From positions 1 through 16,497 of the forward strand of contig CAZOGW010000067.1 of the NCBI GenBank assembly GCA_964579415.1: a DNA stretch of 16,497 nt, given 5' to 3'. Position numbers and translations under genes: made by a program. Origin of the DNA: CAZOGW01 sp964579415 (lineage in GTDB: Bacteria > Actinomycetota > Acidimicrobiia > Spongiisociales > UBA5794). Shown here one piece after another: positions 1 through 9,056 of the stretch. Below the pieces are notes generated by a model. It was not told the origin of the DNA, made no database searches, and saw only the letters and a list, made by a program, of their open reading frames with translations. The first letter of the stretch is position 1; each line of letters begins with the position of its first letter.

Positions 1-1499
<1,499 letters not shown>

Positions 1500-1519
1500 T
1501 GGTGCCGGCGGTGAGCGGA

Positions 1520-1924
1520 TCAGCCCTGCTCGATGCGGATCAGGTTGCCTGCGGGATCGCGCAGCGCCGCGTCGCGGACACCCCAGAACTGCTCGGCGGG
1601 CTCGGATACCACTTCGACGCCAGGGGCGGAGGCTGCCTTCTCAAAGGTGGCCTCGAGGTCCCCGGTGCGGAAGAAGGCGGAGCCCAGCTCACCCTTGGCG
1701 AGCAGGGCGGCGATGGTGTCCCCGTCCTCCTGGGAGCGGCCGGCATGCGGCTGGGACAGCACGATCTGGATCTCGGGCTGGCTCTCGGTGGCGAGGGTGA
1801 TCCAGCGGAAGCCGTCGTTGGCGACCTCGTTGGTCACCGTCAGGCCCAGGGTGTCCCGGTAGAAGCCGAGGGCGGCGTCGGGATCGTCGACGATGATGTG
1901 CACGGTGCTGAGTGAGACTGTCAT
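1520..1924 (-). CDS. VOC (glyoxalase/bleomycin-resistance) family protein
   Basis: This 134-residue protein shows the paired beta-alpha-beta-beta-beta layout of the vicinal oxygen chelate fold. The first half has TVHIIVDDPDAALGFYRDTLGL; the second half ends with WGVRDAALRDPAGNLIRIEQ. His9 and the near-terminal Glu (RIEQ) sit where metal ligands normally fall. I chose ATG at 1924 because an AGGG lies 8 bases upstream; a GTG at 1933 in the same frame would add three residues. The start lies 10 bp after the AraC stop (or 1 bp if GTG is used), so translation of the two is probably coupled. VOC proteins of this size include antibiotic-binding proteins and small-molecule lyases. The link to a UvrA-like ATPase and an AraC regulator suggests a toxicant or drug response, but no substrate can be read from the sequence. 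Confidence 0.88.
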   Translation of the reverse strand: MTVSLSTVHIIVDDPDAALGFYRDTLGLTVTNEVANDGFRWITLATESQPEIQIVLSQPHAGRSQEDGDTIAALLAKGELGSAFFRTGDLEATFEKAASAPGVEVVSEPAEQFWGVRDAALRDPAGNLIRIEQG

Positions 1925-1934
1925 GGCGGACACC

Positions 1935-2402
1935 CTAAGGGAGACCTGAGAAGGATGCTTCTCCGAAACTGCTCGATTCGGAACGCTTCCGCCGGGCGCT
2001 CTTGCGAGGCCGGGTGAGCACCATGGTCTGGCAGCCGGGCAGGACGGCCATCCCGTCGTGGTTGCGGGCCCGGTAGGCGCTCGGGGTCTCTCCCACCAGT
2101 TGGGTGAAGCGGGTGGAGAACGAGCCGAGGCTGGTGCAGCCGACGGTGAAGCAGACCTCGGTGACGCTCATGTCGCCGCGGCGCAGCAGCGCCTTGGCCC
2201 GCTCGATGCGCCGTGTCATCAGGTACGAGTAGGGCGTCTCGGAGTACGCCTCACGGAAGCGGCGGCTGAAGTGGGCGGTGGACATCGCCGCGGTGCGCGC
2301 CAGGGAGGGGACGTCGAGCGGCGCGGCGAACTCGCGGTCCATGCGGTCCCGTGCCTTGCGCAGCAGCCGCAGCTCTTCGAGGTCGGCCTTCATCCTCACC
2401 AT
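1935..2402 (-). CDS. AraC-family helix-turn-helix transcriptional regulator
   Basis: This 155-residue protein is almost only the DNA-binding half of an AraC regulator. The first HTH is LDVPSLARTAAMSTAHFSRRFREAY, at roughly residues 29-55. The second lies around VTEVCFTVGCTSLGSFSTRFTQLVGETPSAYR, at about 80-112. There is no N-terminal cupin sensor, so a ligand pocket is not obvious. The basic tail (RPRKSARRKR) is extra. I chose ATG at 2402 because GGAG lies 6 bases upstream; in-frame TTG 2423, ATG 2414 and ATG 2393 are alternatives. It heads the AraC-VOC-UvrA-like operon and is the likely regulator of all three. The family is certain and the start moderately so. Confidence 0.92.
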   Translation of the reverse strand: MVRMKADLEELRLLRKARDRMDREFAAPLDVPSLARTAAMSTAHFSRRFREAYSETPYSYLMTRRIERAKALLRRGDMSVTEVCFTVGCTSLGSFSTRFTQLVGETPSAYRARNHDGMAVLPGCQTMVLTRPRKSARRKRSESSSFGEASFSGLP

Positions 2403-2463
2403 TGTGCACTCCATCCGCCGCAAGCGGGAGCCCCGGCGTCAGGCAGGGCGCGGCGAAGGGAGC

Positions 2464-2496
2464 GGCGCCCCGGACCCAGGCATGACCTGGTGCGCC
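2464..2496 (-). terminator. Nested inverted repeat after the 71-residue gene, possible terminator
   Basis: CCAGG at 2476-2480 pairs with CCTGG at 2486-2490 around a 5-base loop, and an outer GGCGC (2464-2468) pairs with GCGCC (2492-2496). It lies just beyond the stop of the 71-residue gene and before the AraC start. There is no T-tract, as is common in high-GC actinobacteria. Confidence 0.4.
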
Positions 2497-2499
2497 GGC

Positions 2500-2715
2500 T
2501 CAGGCCGCGGGGCGGGCCTGCGCCGTCGACGGCATCCGGTCGGCGTCCGGACCGCGCCTCAGCACGTATATCGGGTGGGCCAGCTTCCACTCGCGGTCAC
2601 CCCAGGTGGTGAGCATGGCGACCGTCTCCCACCCTGCGGCCCGCAGCCGCTTCAGCTCGGCGTCGGCCTTGCTCGGCTTGGAGAAGTCGACGGTGGTGTA
2701 CTCCGAACGTTCCAT
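2500..2715 (-). CDS. Small conserved-looking protein of unknown function (DUF4177-like layout)
   Basis: This 71-residue protein begins MERSEYTTVDFSKPS. A helix (KADAELKRLRAAGWE) follows, then two strands (TVAMLTTWGD and REWKLAHPIYVLRR), and a disordered tail. This strand-helix-strand-strand pattern with a central AAGWE is reminiscent of DUF4177/DUF5703-type small proteins, but I cannot assign it to one. ATG 2715 is preceded by a strong GGAGG five bases upstream, which decides the start. The same frame stays open for about 335 codons further upstream, but that part is antisense to the GNAT gene. It is divergent from the GNAT gene and has its own hairpin leader. Confidence 0.7.
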   Translation of the reverse strand: MERSEYTTVDFSKPSKADAELKRLRAAGWETVAMLTTWGDREWKLAHPIYVLRRGPDADRMPSTAQARPAA

Positions 2716-2724
2716 CTCCACCTC

Positions 2725-2756
2725 CGGAGAGTCTTCCTGGGCCCAGTGTCTCTCCG
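2725..2756 (-). promoter_or_regulatory. Hairpin leader overlapping the ribosome site of the 71-residue gene
   Basis: CGGAGAG (2725-2731) and CTCTCCG (2750-2756) are perfect 7-base arms. The perfect palindrome CTGGGCCCAG (2737-2746) lies between them, one base off centre. On the minus-strand transcript the last bases of the 3' arm merge with the CCGGAGG ribosome-binding site of the 71-residue gene. It could be an operator or an RNA hairpin that limits translation. Confidence 0.45.
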
Positions 2757-2880
2757 CGACCCTCCCGGTGTCAGGGCACAAGGTCCCGATCCGGCGCGGC
2801 GGGCGGGGGACCTCCCGGCGCCGGCGGCCGGAGTCGAGGCGGATGGCCTGGTGCATGGGTGTTGCGCGAGAATCGACACC

Positions 2881-3489
2881 ATGCTGGAAGCCGAGAGTGT
2901 CGGAATCTCGATCGTGCCCGCCAACCAGGCCGCCTGTGATGAGCTCCAGCTGATCTTCGGCACTCGCGGGACCGGGCACAGGTGCCAATGCCAGCGCTAC
3001 AAGCTCCAGCCGGGGGAGTCGTTCGGATCGTTCCCCGTCGAGGAGCGAGCGTTCCGGCTCCGTGAGCAGACCGATTGCGGGTATCCGGACTCGGAGGCGA
3101 CGAGCGGCCTCGTCGCCTACCTGGATGGTGAGCCGGTGGGTTGGTGTGCGGTGGAGCCACGTCCGGAGTTCACCGGACTGGTGCGGGTCTACCGGGTCCC
3201 CTGGGAGGGTCGCGCCGAGGACAGGTCCGATGACGGCGTGTGGGCGGTGACCTGCTTCTTCACCCGGGCCGGTTTCCGCAAGCGTGGAGTCTCCCGGGCG
3301 CTGGCGATCGCCGCCGTCGGTTTCGCCCGCACCAGGGGCGCCCGTGCCATCGAGGGCTACCCGATCACCACGACGAACGTGATCGCCGAGGAACTCCACG
3401 TCGGCACCGAGGCCACCTTCCGCGCCGCCGGTTTCGCCGAGGTGAGCAGGCCCTCCAAGCGCAGGGTCGTGATGCGCATCGACTTCTAG
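2881..3489 (+). CDS. GNAT-family N-acetyltransferase
   Basis: This 202-residue protein matches the large actinobacterial GNAT group with an N-terminal Cys-rich strand (CQCQRYK), a PVEERAFRLREQ helix and the strand pair LVAYLDGEPVGWCAVEP. The acetyl-CoA-binding motif A follows (VTCFFTRAGFRKRGVSRAL, with the pyrophosphate loop RKRGVS after Gly131). It ends with a helix and the ATFRAAGFAEVSRPSKRRVVMRIDF strand typical of the fold. Substrates of this group are small amines or unknown. ATG 2881 was chosen because homology-like sequence begins there. There is no Shine-Dalgarno site, but a GAGAAT -10-like hexamer ends 7 bases before it, so a leaderless transcript is plausible. The open frame extends upstream to 2278, but that part is antisense to other genes. 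Confidence 0.88.
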   Translation: MLEAESVGISIVPANQAACDELQLIFGTRGTGHRCQCQRYKLQPGESFGSFPVEERAFRLREQTDCGYPDSEATSGLVAYLDGEPVGWCAVEPRPEFTGLVRVYRVPWEGRAEDRSDDGVWAVTCFFTRAGFRKRGVSRALAIAAVGFARTRGARAIEGYPITTTNVIAEELHVGTEATFRAAGFAEVSRPSKRRVVMRIDF

Positions 3490-3531
3490 CCGACGGCGAC
3501 CGGTGGTCAGGAAGGGTCGCCCCGACCGGCT

Positions 3532-3555
3532 GCGGCGGCCGCCGCCCGGTACACT
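3532..3555 (+). promoter_or_regulatory. GC palindrome and -10 element before the PEP-utilising gene
   Basis: A perfect 14-base palindrome, GCGGCGGCCGCCGC (3532-3545), sits just before TACACT (3550-3555), which fits a TANNNT -10 box. No good -35 is seen. The palindrome covers the space a repressor or activator would use and could also be a stem ending the GNAT transcript. Confidence 0.35.
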
Positions 3556-3580
3556 CCGACGCAACGACTCGGGGGTGTGC

Positions 3581-6574
3581 GTGATCGTTGAGGCCGGCTG
3601 GCTGAGGGCGCTCGACAGCGGGGACGTCGCCGATCCGGCCATCCTGGGCGGCAAAGGGGCGTCGCTGGCGCGGCTGGTGTCGTTGGGGTATCGAGTGCCT
3701 CCCGGTTTCGTGATCACCACGGACGCCTTCCTCGCCGTGATGCGACACCTGGGCGTCGATGATGCCTACCACGGGCTCACCGCGGCGCTGGCCCGCGGCG
3801 AAGCGAGATACGACTTGGCCGAGGAGCTCGGTGCCGCCGTCGCCGGGTCGCCCCTGCCCGAGGCGCTCCTTCATGCGGTGGCAGACGAAGCAACCCGCCT
3901 GGTGCCAGGGACCGGCGGGGAAGACGGGCTCATCGTCCGCTCGTCGGCGACGATGGAGGACTCATCGGCGTCGTCGTTCGCAGGGATCTTCGAGTCGATC
4001 ACCGTCGCCGACACCGCCGCCACCGAAGCAGCGGTGCGTCGGGTCTGGAGTTCGGCGTTCTCGCGGCGTGCCCTCGTCTACGCCCTGGAGAGGGACGCCC
4101 GCTCTCGCCCCTCGATGGCGGTCGTCGTGCAACGATTCCTGGCCGCCACCCGCTCAGGGGTGATGTTCACCACGTTCGACGGGAGCACACTGGTCGAACA
4201 CGTCGAGGGCGGGTGCGAGAAGCTGGTTCTCGGAGAGGTCATCCCGGACCGGATGACCATCGATCGCTCCACGCGAAGCATCCGGGGGGACACCACCGGC
4301 CTCTCCGGCAGCCACGTGGCAACGCTGCATCGGTTGGCGGAAAGGCTCGAACGGGACTTCGGTGGGCCGCAGGACGTGGAGTGGGTGATCCGGGACGGGA
4401 AGGTCCACGTGGTGCAGACGCGGCCCATCACCGCTTCCTCGACGGCGCCCGCGGTTGCGACCTCCGATCGTGCCGTGCTCACCGGTGTCGGCGCCAGCGC
4501 CGGTACCGGCTCGGGGGCCACCCATCTCGTCTTCAATATCGACCAGGCTCTGGCGCTGCAGAGCGGTTCGGTGCTGGTGACGCCGATGACCAACCCGGAC
4601 ATGGTGGTGGCGATGCGCTCCTCTGCCGGCATCGTCACCGACGTCGGCGGCGTGATCTGCCACGCCGCCATCGTGTCACGCGAGCTGGGGCTTCCCTGCG
4701 TGGTGGGGACCGAGACCGCCACCACCACGCTCCTGGCGGGACAGGTGGTCACCGTGGACGGTTCGGCGGGAGCGGTGTACGACGGATACGTCGACAACGG
4801 CGGCTCCGCTCCGGCGCCTCCCGCCGGATGGCAGGACGTGTGGGCGGCGGGGCACGCCGGAGCCGGCATCCCCCTCGTTTCCGGCGTCGCCGCCCTGGAG
4901 GCGGCACCACCCGGCACCGAGGTGCTGGCTCTGGTTCCCGACGTCGACCTACGCAGCACGGACCGTGGCTTGTGGAACGATCTGGAGAGCCTGGCACCCG
5001 ACGACCTGGCGACCCTCGCCGCGAACTACGTGGTGAGGGTGCAGGAGGCGCTCGCCGCCGCAGGGGTGGGGAGCGTCCACCTCGTCGACGAAGGCCTCCC
5101 CGCCGGGATGCTGCAAGGCGCCGTCGATGCCGCCGGAGACGAGCGCATCACCGTGATGGCCCGGTCCGGGGCCACTCCGCTGGTGGAGGCGCTGGTGACC
5201 CCGGCCCTCGATTCCCGGCAGGCCCTACCCCCGGTCGCTGCCGCCGTGGATGCCGCCACCGATACCGAGAAGTTCTTCGGCCACAGACCCACCAGTCGTC
5301 GCAGCACCATGCCCGCCTCTCACCGGCGGGAAGGCTGGTGGCGGCTCCTCCCCGAGTACGGGCGGTTCCACCAGGAGTCCGGCACCGTTTCCATGAGCGG
5401 CGAGTACGACTGGCTCGAGATCCGGCCCGAGCTGGTCATCTCCCCGCTCCTCAAGTCCCTGGTGCAGCCGGGCTTCGAGATGGTGCCTCGGTGCATGGGG
5501 TTCCCTCACCTGCCTCCCCTGCACGTGAAGTGGATCCGGTGCCGGTACCACTTCCGCTCCGACGCCTTCGCAGCCGTCTGGGAGGCGATCGTGAGGGCGA
5601 CCTGGGACCCGGACTACATGGCCGACATGAACCGTCGGGTCCGCCGATCCTACGACCAACTCGGCGAGGTGCTCGCCCTGTTTCCCGGCGACGAGCAAGG
5701 GCTGCAGCGGCTCACCGGCACGCAGATGGTGGCCCTGATCACGTCGTGGTGGCCTCGCTGGGTGGAGTTCTTCGCCCTGTGCTGGTTCATCCAGGCCCAG
5801 GGGGACGACATCTTGTACCCGTTCATCGACGAGACGGTGAAGGCGAACCTGGAGGCGATCGGGAACTCCCGGGACGTTGCCTGGCCCGGCGCCGCCGACC
5901 TGGTGGCGCCGACCACTCCGGTGCTCAGCGGTGAGTACATGGCGAGCATGGGACGGCTGCGGGACGAGATGCTGCGCCTCGGGTTGGCGACCGTCGAGGC
6001 CGCCCTCGATGCCATCGGGCGCGGCGATGCCCCCGCCTTGTCGGACATGGTCGGTCGGCACCTCGCCGAGTGGCACTGGATGCGCGACCGGGACCTGGTG
6101 TTCGAGCCGTGGGACACTCCGCAGCGCGTTCTGGGCACCGCACTGCGCACCGGCGCCCACTCGGTGGTCGACTACGACGAGAACCTGCGGCGCAACCTGA
6201 TGGCATTGGGATTCCACGGCGACCTGGCGGCCGCCTGCGGACGCCGGCAGGAGTTGGTGTTCGCGGTGCGCAACCTGCACGACCTCAACGTCGAGCGCGA
6301 GAACCATCACGTCCTGTGGCTCAAGTACTCCTACCCGCTACGCAGGGTCTTCCTCGAGATGGAGAGGCGGCTGGTGGCCGGCGGCGCCATCGGTCCCGGC
6401 GACATATGGTTCTTCCAGGCCCCGGAACTCATCGACATCGCCGGCGCCCTCCCGGCGATGCCCGCCGCCGCCCTCGTGGAGCGGGCGCGCAACAGGCGGC
6501 ATGGGTTCGAACTGGAAGCCAGGCTCGTCGACGCATCGGGCACGCCGCCCATCGACGAAGACGACTACTACTGA
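3581..6574 (+). CDS. PEP-synthase-like phosphotransferase: ATP-grasp domain, phosphohistidine domain, long helical C-terminus
   Basis: The protein is about 997 residues. Residues ~10-285 are a pyruvate-phosphate-dikinase/PEP-synthase ATP-binding domain: GGKGAS with Lys25, VPPGFVITTDAF, VRSSATMEDSS with Arg120, and DVEWVI...VVQTRP at 265-282. Residues ~330-405 are the swivelling phosphohistidine domain, with the catalytic His361 in GGVICHAAIVSRELG. The remaining ~590 residues are helical and Trp-rich (GWWRLLPEYGRFH, WVEFFALCWFIQAQGDD, FHGDLAAACGRR, WLKYSYPLRRVFLEMERRL). They resemble the substrate-binding helical region of rifampicin phosphotransferase rather than the PEP-binding barrel of PEP synthase. 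In the known rifampicin enzyme the histidine domain is last; here it is in the middle. GTG 3581 follows a GGGGG; GTG 3575 is an alternative. Known relatives move a phosphate from ATP through His to an acceptor; the acceptor here is unknown. Confidence 0.85.
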   Translation: MIVEAGWLRALDSGDVADPAILGGKGASLARLVSLGYRVPPGFVITTDAFLAVMRHLGVDDAYHGLTAALARGEARYDLAEELGAAVAGSPLPEALLHAVADEATRLVPGTGGEDGLIVRSSATMEDSSASSFAGIFESITVADTAATEAAVRRVWSSAFSRRALVYALERDARSRPSMAVVVQRFLAATRSGVMFTTFDGSTLVEHVEGGCEKLVLGEVIPDRMTIDRSTRSIRGDTTGLSGSHVATLHRLAERLERDFGGPQDVEWVIRDGKVHVVQTRPITASSTAPAVATSDRAVLTGVGASAGTGSGATHLVFNIDQALALQSGSVLVTPMTNPDMVVAMRSSAGIVTDVGGVICHAAIVSRELGLPCVVGTETATTTLLAGQVVTVDGSAGAVYDGYVDNGGSAPAPPAGWQDVWAAGHAGAGIPLVSGVAALEAAPPGTEVLALVPDVDLRSTDRGLWNDLESLAPDDLATLAANYVVRVQEALAAAGVGSVHLVDEGLPAGMLQGAVDAAGDERITVMARSGATPLVEALVTPALDSRQALPPVAAAVDAATDTEKFFGHRPTSRRSTMPASHRREGWWRLLPEYGRFHQESGTVSMSGEYDWLEIRPELVISPLLKSLVQPGFEMVPRCMGFPHLPPLHVKWIRCRYHFRSDAFAAVWEAIVRATWDPDYMADMNRRVRRSYDQLGEVLALFPGDEQGLQRLTGTQMVALITSWWPRWVEFFALCWFIQAQGDDILYPFIDETVKANLEAIGNSRDVAWPGAADLVAPTTPVLSGEYMASMGRLRDEMLRLGLATVEAALDAIGRGDAPALSDMVGRHLAEWHWMRDRDLVFEPWDTPQRVLGTALRTGAHSVVDYDENLRRNLMALGFHGDLAAACGRRQELVFAVRNLHDLNVERENHHVLWLKYSYPLRRVFLEMERRLVAGGAIGPGDIWFFQAPELIDIAGALPAMPAAALVERARNRRHGFELEARLVDASGTPPIDEDDYY

Positions 6575-8025
6575 CTCCGAGGCGGCGGTGGGAACGGGTG
6601 GTCGTGTGACCCGGCGGCGTCGCCGGGCGGCGGTAGCAGCGTCACCCGTCCCTCGGTGCCCTCCACATGCACGCTGACGGCGCCGCCCAGCAACGCCACC
6701 GCATCGCGGACACCGACGACGGCCGGGATGCCCATCTCGCGAGCGAGGATGGTCGCATGCTGCAACAGCCCGCCCTCCTCGACGACGACTGCCGAGGCCC
6801 TGGCCAAGGCTGGGGCGAGGTAGGGGTGCAGCACCCGCACCACCAGCACAGAACCCGGAACCAGCCCGGCGACATCGCCGTCGTCCCTGAGCACGAAGGC
6901 GTTCCCGGTCACCGTGCCGGGTGACGCGCCGGTCCCGTGGAGGACGGCGGCAGCCGGTGGGGAGGAGGGGGGCGGTGCGACGCGCTCGGCCCGCGCCTCC
7001 GTCTCGCCGAAGATGGCGCCGAGCCGGTTGAGGTCGATTCCCGCCTTCGTCAGGTACTCGGTCCCGGAGAGATAGGCGGCGATGCGCTCGTCGAGCACCG
7101 CGGCCGAAGGGATCCCCGAAGCCAGTTCCGAGCGTTCGGCGAAGAGCAGCCGCCACGGCGCCACACCGTTCTCGTCGCCCAGTGCCGCCAGCAGCGGCAC
7201 CGCACCGTGGTGGAAGGCACGACGCTGCAGCCAGATCTGGCGGTCCATGTGCTCGATCCAGCGGACTGCGACCTGGTGCGCCGTGTTGGCGGCACCGTCG
7301 GGACAGGCCGTGACCGGATGCCAGTCCACTGTGCCGTCGCGCCGGGTCGGGGAGGGTACGAGGGTCGCCATGGCCGTCACGGTGTAGCGAGGGCTGTCGA
7401 ACCCGGGCGCCTCCCACGCCACCGGCCCGAACCCGGAGTGGTCCCGGCAGAACGATCCCACCACGTCCGCCACGTCGTCGTCGACCCGCGGCCAGGTGTC
7501 TCGCAGCGCCGCCGGCTGCCATTCCCTGGCGGCGCACCAGGATGCCAACCGCCGGAGGTTGGTGGCGAGGATCGCCCCCGGGCTGGGAGGCTCGGGTACC
7601 GGGACGCGGTCGCCGGCGGCCTGGGCAAGGAGACCGGGAACGATCCTGGTCAGCACCGGATAGGGCATCACCGCCGCCACCGCCTCCAGTAGGCGCGTCA
7701 GAGCAACCGCCGGTTCGGCACCGCCGCCGCGGGCGGCCTCCACCGCGAACGTCAAAGCCCGGCATCGCTCGGCCCGCCGGCCCTCCAGGGCGGCCAGGAA
7801 TGCGCCACTCGGGTCCGCCGGGAAGGCGTCACGCAGGGAAGCAACGCCGGCGGGGTCGATGTGCAGGTCCCCAGCGGCGTCGAGGTGGGCTGGGAACCTG
7901 CCCGCAGGAAAGGCATCGGCCAGCCCGACCAGGGCGGCGGCGCTCCACAGCTCGTCGAAGACCGATCGCTGCAGCGGGAGCCCGACGAGGCGGCGCCGTA
8001 CCAGGCTCGACGGAACGCCGCTCAG
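6568..8025 (-). CDS. Helical domain plus PEP-utilising phosphohistidine domain, no ATP-grasp domain; probable CTG start
   Basis: The protein is about 485 residues. The N-terminal ~370 residues look helical and resemble the acceptor region of rifampicin-phosphotransferase-like enzymes (segments around HSGFGPVAWEAPGF and MDRQIWLQRRAFHHGAVPLLAAL). The C-terminal ~110 residues are a phosphohistidine swivelling domain: GTGASPGTVTGNAFVL, PGSVLVV, and His423 in EEGGLLQHATILAREMGIPAVVGV. No ATP-binding domain precedes it, so another protein must charge the histidine if it is active. The start appears to be CTG 8025-8023, six bases after GGGAGG and overlapping the stop of the preceding gene as CTGA. 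No ATG, GTG or TTG occurs in frame until a TTG about 90 codons in. The 3' end overlaps the convergent dikinase-like gene by 7 bp. It is third in the operon after two paralogous small proteins. Confidence 0.75.
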   Translation of the reverse strand: MSGVPSSLVRRRLVGLPLQRSVFDELWSAAALVGLADAFPAGRFPAHLDAAGDLHIDPAGVASLRDAFPADPSGAFLAALEGRRAERCRALTFAVEAARGGGAEPAVALTRLLEAVAAVMPYPVLTRIVPGLLAQAAGDRVPVPEPPSPGAILATNLRRLASWCAAREWQPAALRDTWPRVDDDVADVVGSFCRDHSGFGPVAWEAPGFDSPRYTVTAMATLVPSPTRRDGTVDWHPVTACPDGAANTAHQVAVRWIEHMDRQIWLQRRAFHHGAVPLLAALGDENGVAPWRLLFAERSELASGIPSAAVLDERIAAYLSGTEYLTKAGIDLNRLGAIFGETEARAERVAPPPSSPPAAAVLHGTGASPGTVTGNAFVLRDDGDVAGLVPGSVLVVRVLHPYLAPALARASAVVVEEGGLLQHATILAREMGIPAVVGVRDAVALLGGAVSVHVEGTEGRVTLLPPPGDAAGSHDHPFPPPPRSQ

Positions 8026-8477
8026 TCGACGCCTCCCTCGATCGCCTCCCGTTCCCGCATCTCCAACTCCGCCAGGCGCGGGAAGGCGCCGCGCAGGGCG
8101 GTGAGCCTTTCCTCGGGGCCGAGGGCGGTCATCCCGAGGCGGACCGGGTCCAGCGGATCGAAGGCGACCAGGTCGATGTCCACCGGATCGAAGACCGCAT
8201 CGGGGTGTTGCACCACGACCAGGACGCGGGTGGCGCCGCCGGCGAGGGCACCGTCGGGCACGGCGATGCGGTACACGCCGGGAACCAGCGTGGCGTCGAC
8301 CTCCTCCAGCGCCGGCGGAGCCAGGGCCACCGGGGCGCCATCGTCGTCGCGCACGTAGGCGATGCGGGCCTGGGCGAGGTCGAGTCCGGCGGCGCCCGTC
8401 CCGCCGGCGCTGCGGGCGTACACCAGCAGTTCCCGGCCCACCGAGTCCCGCCGGATGGTGTAGCTGTGGAACGGCAT
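8022..8477 (-). CDS. Probably beta-rich protein of unknown function, paralogue of the preceding gene
   Basis: This 151-residue protein is clearly related to the gene just upstream. Shared pattern: an AYVR strand, a VAL/VPL strand, EVD, then LxxGVYR, a PD turn, GA followed by VLV, DAV, PVxxxLVA, F/YDPLD, then GMTxLG and a charged helix (LRGAFPRLAELEM). The alternation of short strands with turns predicts a beta-sandwich of about 110 residues followed by a helix. No signal peptide or catalytic motif is visible. Start ATG 8477 overlaps the upstream stop as TGATG, so translation is coupled, and its own stop overlaps the next gene as CTGA. The sandwich pattern reminds me of small domains in phage tail or baseplate proteins, but this is a weak impression from memory. 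Confidence 0.72.
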   Translation of the reverse strand: MPFHSYTIRRDSVGRELLVYARSAGGTGAAGLDLAQARIAYVRDDDGAPVALAPPALEEVDATLVPGVYRIAVPDGALAGGATRVLVVVQHPDAVFDPVDIDLVAFDPLDPVRLGMTALGPEERLTALRGAFPRLAELEMREREAIEGGVD

Positions 8478-8968
8478 CAGTTGCCACCCCCACGTTCGTC
8501 GATGAAGTCGGTGAGCCGCTTCTCCCGGTCCATGCCGGCTTCGAACTCCATCTCCGTGAACCGGGGCAGGGCGCGCCGCAGGAACTCGTGGCGCTTGCGG
8601 TCCCCGAGCTGCGTCATACCGATGCACGATTCGTCGAGGGGGTCGTAGGCGACCAGTTCGAGCTCGACCGGCCCGACGACGGCATCGTCGAAACGCACCA
8701 GCACGATGGCGTGGGCGGCCCCCGGGGCGAGCAACTCGTCGGGCAGTGGCAGCCGGTACACGCCGGTGGCGAGATCGGAATCCACCTCGACGAGGCCGTC
8801 GAGGGGCACGGAAACGGCACCGCCGCCCTCGCGCACGTAGGCGGCGGATGCCCCCGGCGAAGCGGGCGAGAGGCCGGCCTTTCCCCTGCCCGTCCCGTCG
8901 TGGGCGAACACCAAGATCGTCCGATCCGTCGAACCCCATCGCACGGTGTGCGACATGTGCTCGGGCAT
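8477..8968 (-). CDS. Probably beta-rich protein of unknown function, first gene of the operon
   Basis: This 163-residue protein is the paralogue of the following gene. After MPEHMSHTVRWGS it has the strand TILVFAHDG, a glycine-rich turn, AAYVREGGGAVSVPL, EVDSDLATGVYRLPLPD, AHAIVLVRFDDAV, PVELELVAYDPLD, GMTQLGDRKR and a longer charged helical tail ending DERGGGN. ATG 8968 has an excellent GGGAGG 5-6 bases upstream, which fixes the start; the open frame runs further up but without such a site. The first gene of a three-gene operon, it is divergent from the nucleotidyltransferase-fold gene. I do not recognise a named family. Conservation of EVD, GVYR and DPLD between the two copies suggests a shared fold and perhaps a heterodimer. 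Confidence 0.75.
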   Translation of the reverse strand: MPEHMSHTVRWGSTDRTILVFAHDGTGRGKAGLSPASPGASAAYVREGGGAVSVPLDGLVEVDSDLATGVYRLPLPDELLAPGAAHAIVLVRFDDAVVGPVELELVAYDPLDESCIGMTQLGDRKRHEFLRRALPRFTEMEFEAGMDREKRLTDFIDERGGGN

Positions 8969-8994
8969 GCAGACCTCCCTCGACCGCATTGCAG

Positions 8995-9000
8995 ACTGTA
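8995..9000 (-). promoter_or_regulatory. Candidate -10 box for the three-gene minus-strand operon
   Basis: TACAGT on the minus strand fits the TANNNT actinobacterial -10 consensus and lies about 26 bases before the start of the first small gene, leaving room for the GGGAGG ribosome site. No convincing -35 was found at the usual spacing. Confidence 0.35.
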
Positions 9001-9056
9001 GTGAACCGAGCAACCTCGCCGCCTTGCCGGCTCGGGGTCGCGCCACCCTCCGGGGG

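Noticed and set aside
2716..3720. Upstream extension of the 71-residue protein to about 406 residues
   Set aside because: The added part is antisense to the GNAT gene, whereas a GGAGG site sits just before ATG 2715.
4213..5934. A 573-codon plus-strand open frame inside the dikinase-like gene
   Set aside because: It is Arg/Gly-rich low-complexity translation in the wrong frame; the overlapping frame has strong ATP-grasp and His-domain motifs.
5225..6310. A 361-codon minus-strand open frame
   Set aside because: It is antisense to the helical region of the dikinase-like protein, and its composition is that of a shadow frame.
3581..6574. True PEP synthase or pyruvate phosphate dikinase
   Set aside because: The C-terminal PEP-binding barrel and its motifs are not seen; the C-terminus is helical and Trp-rich instead.
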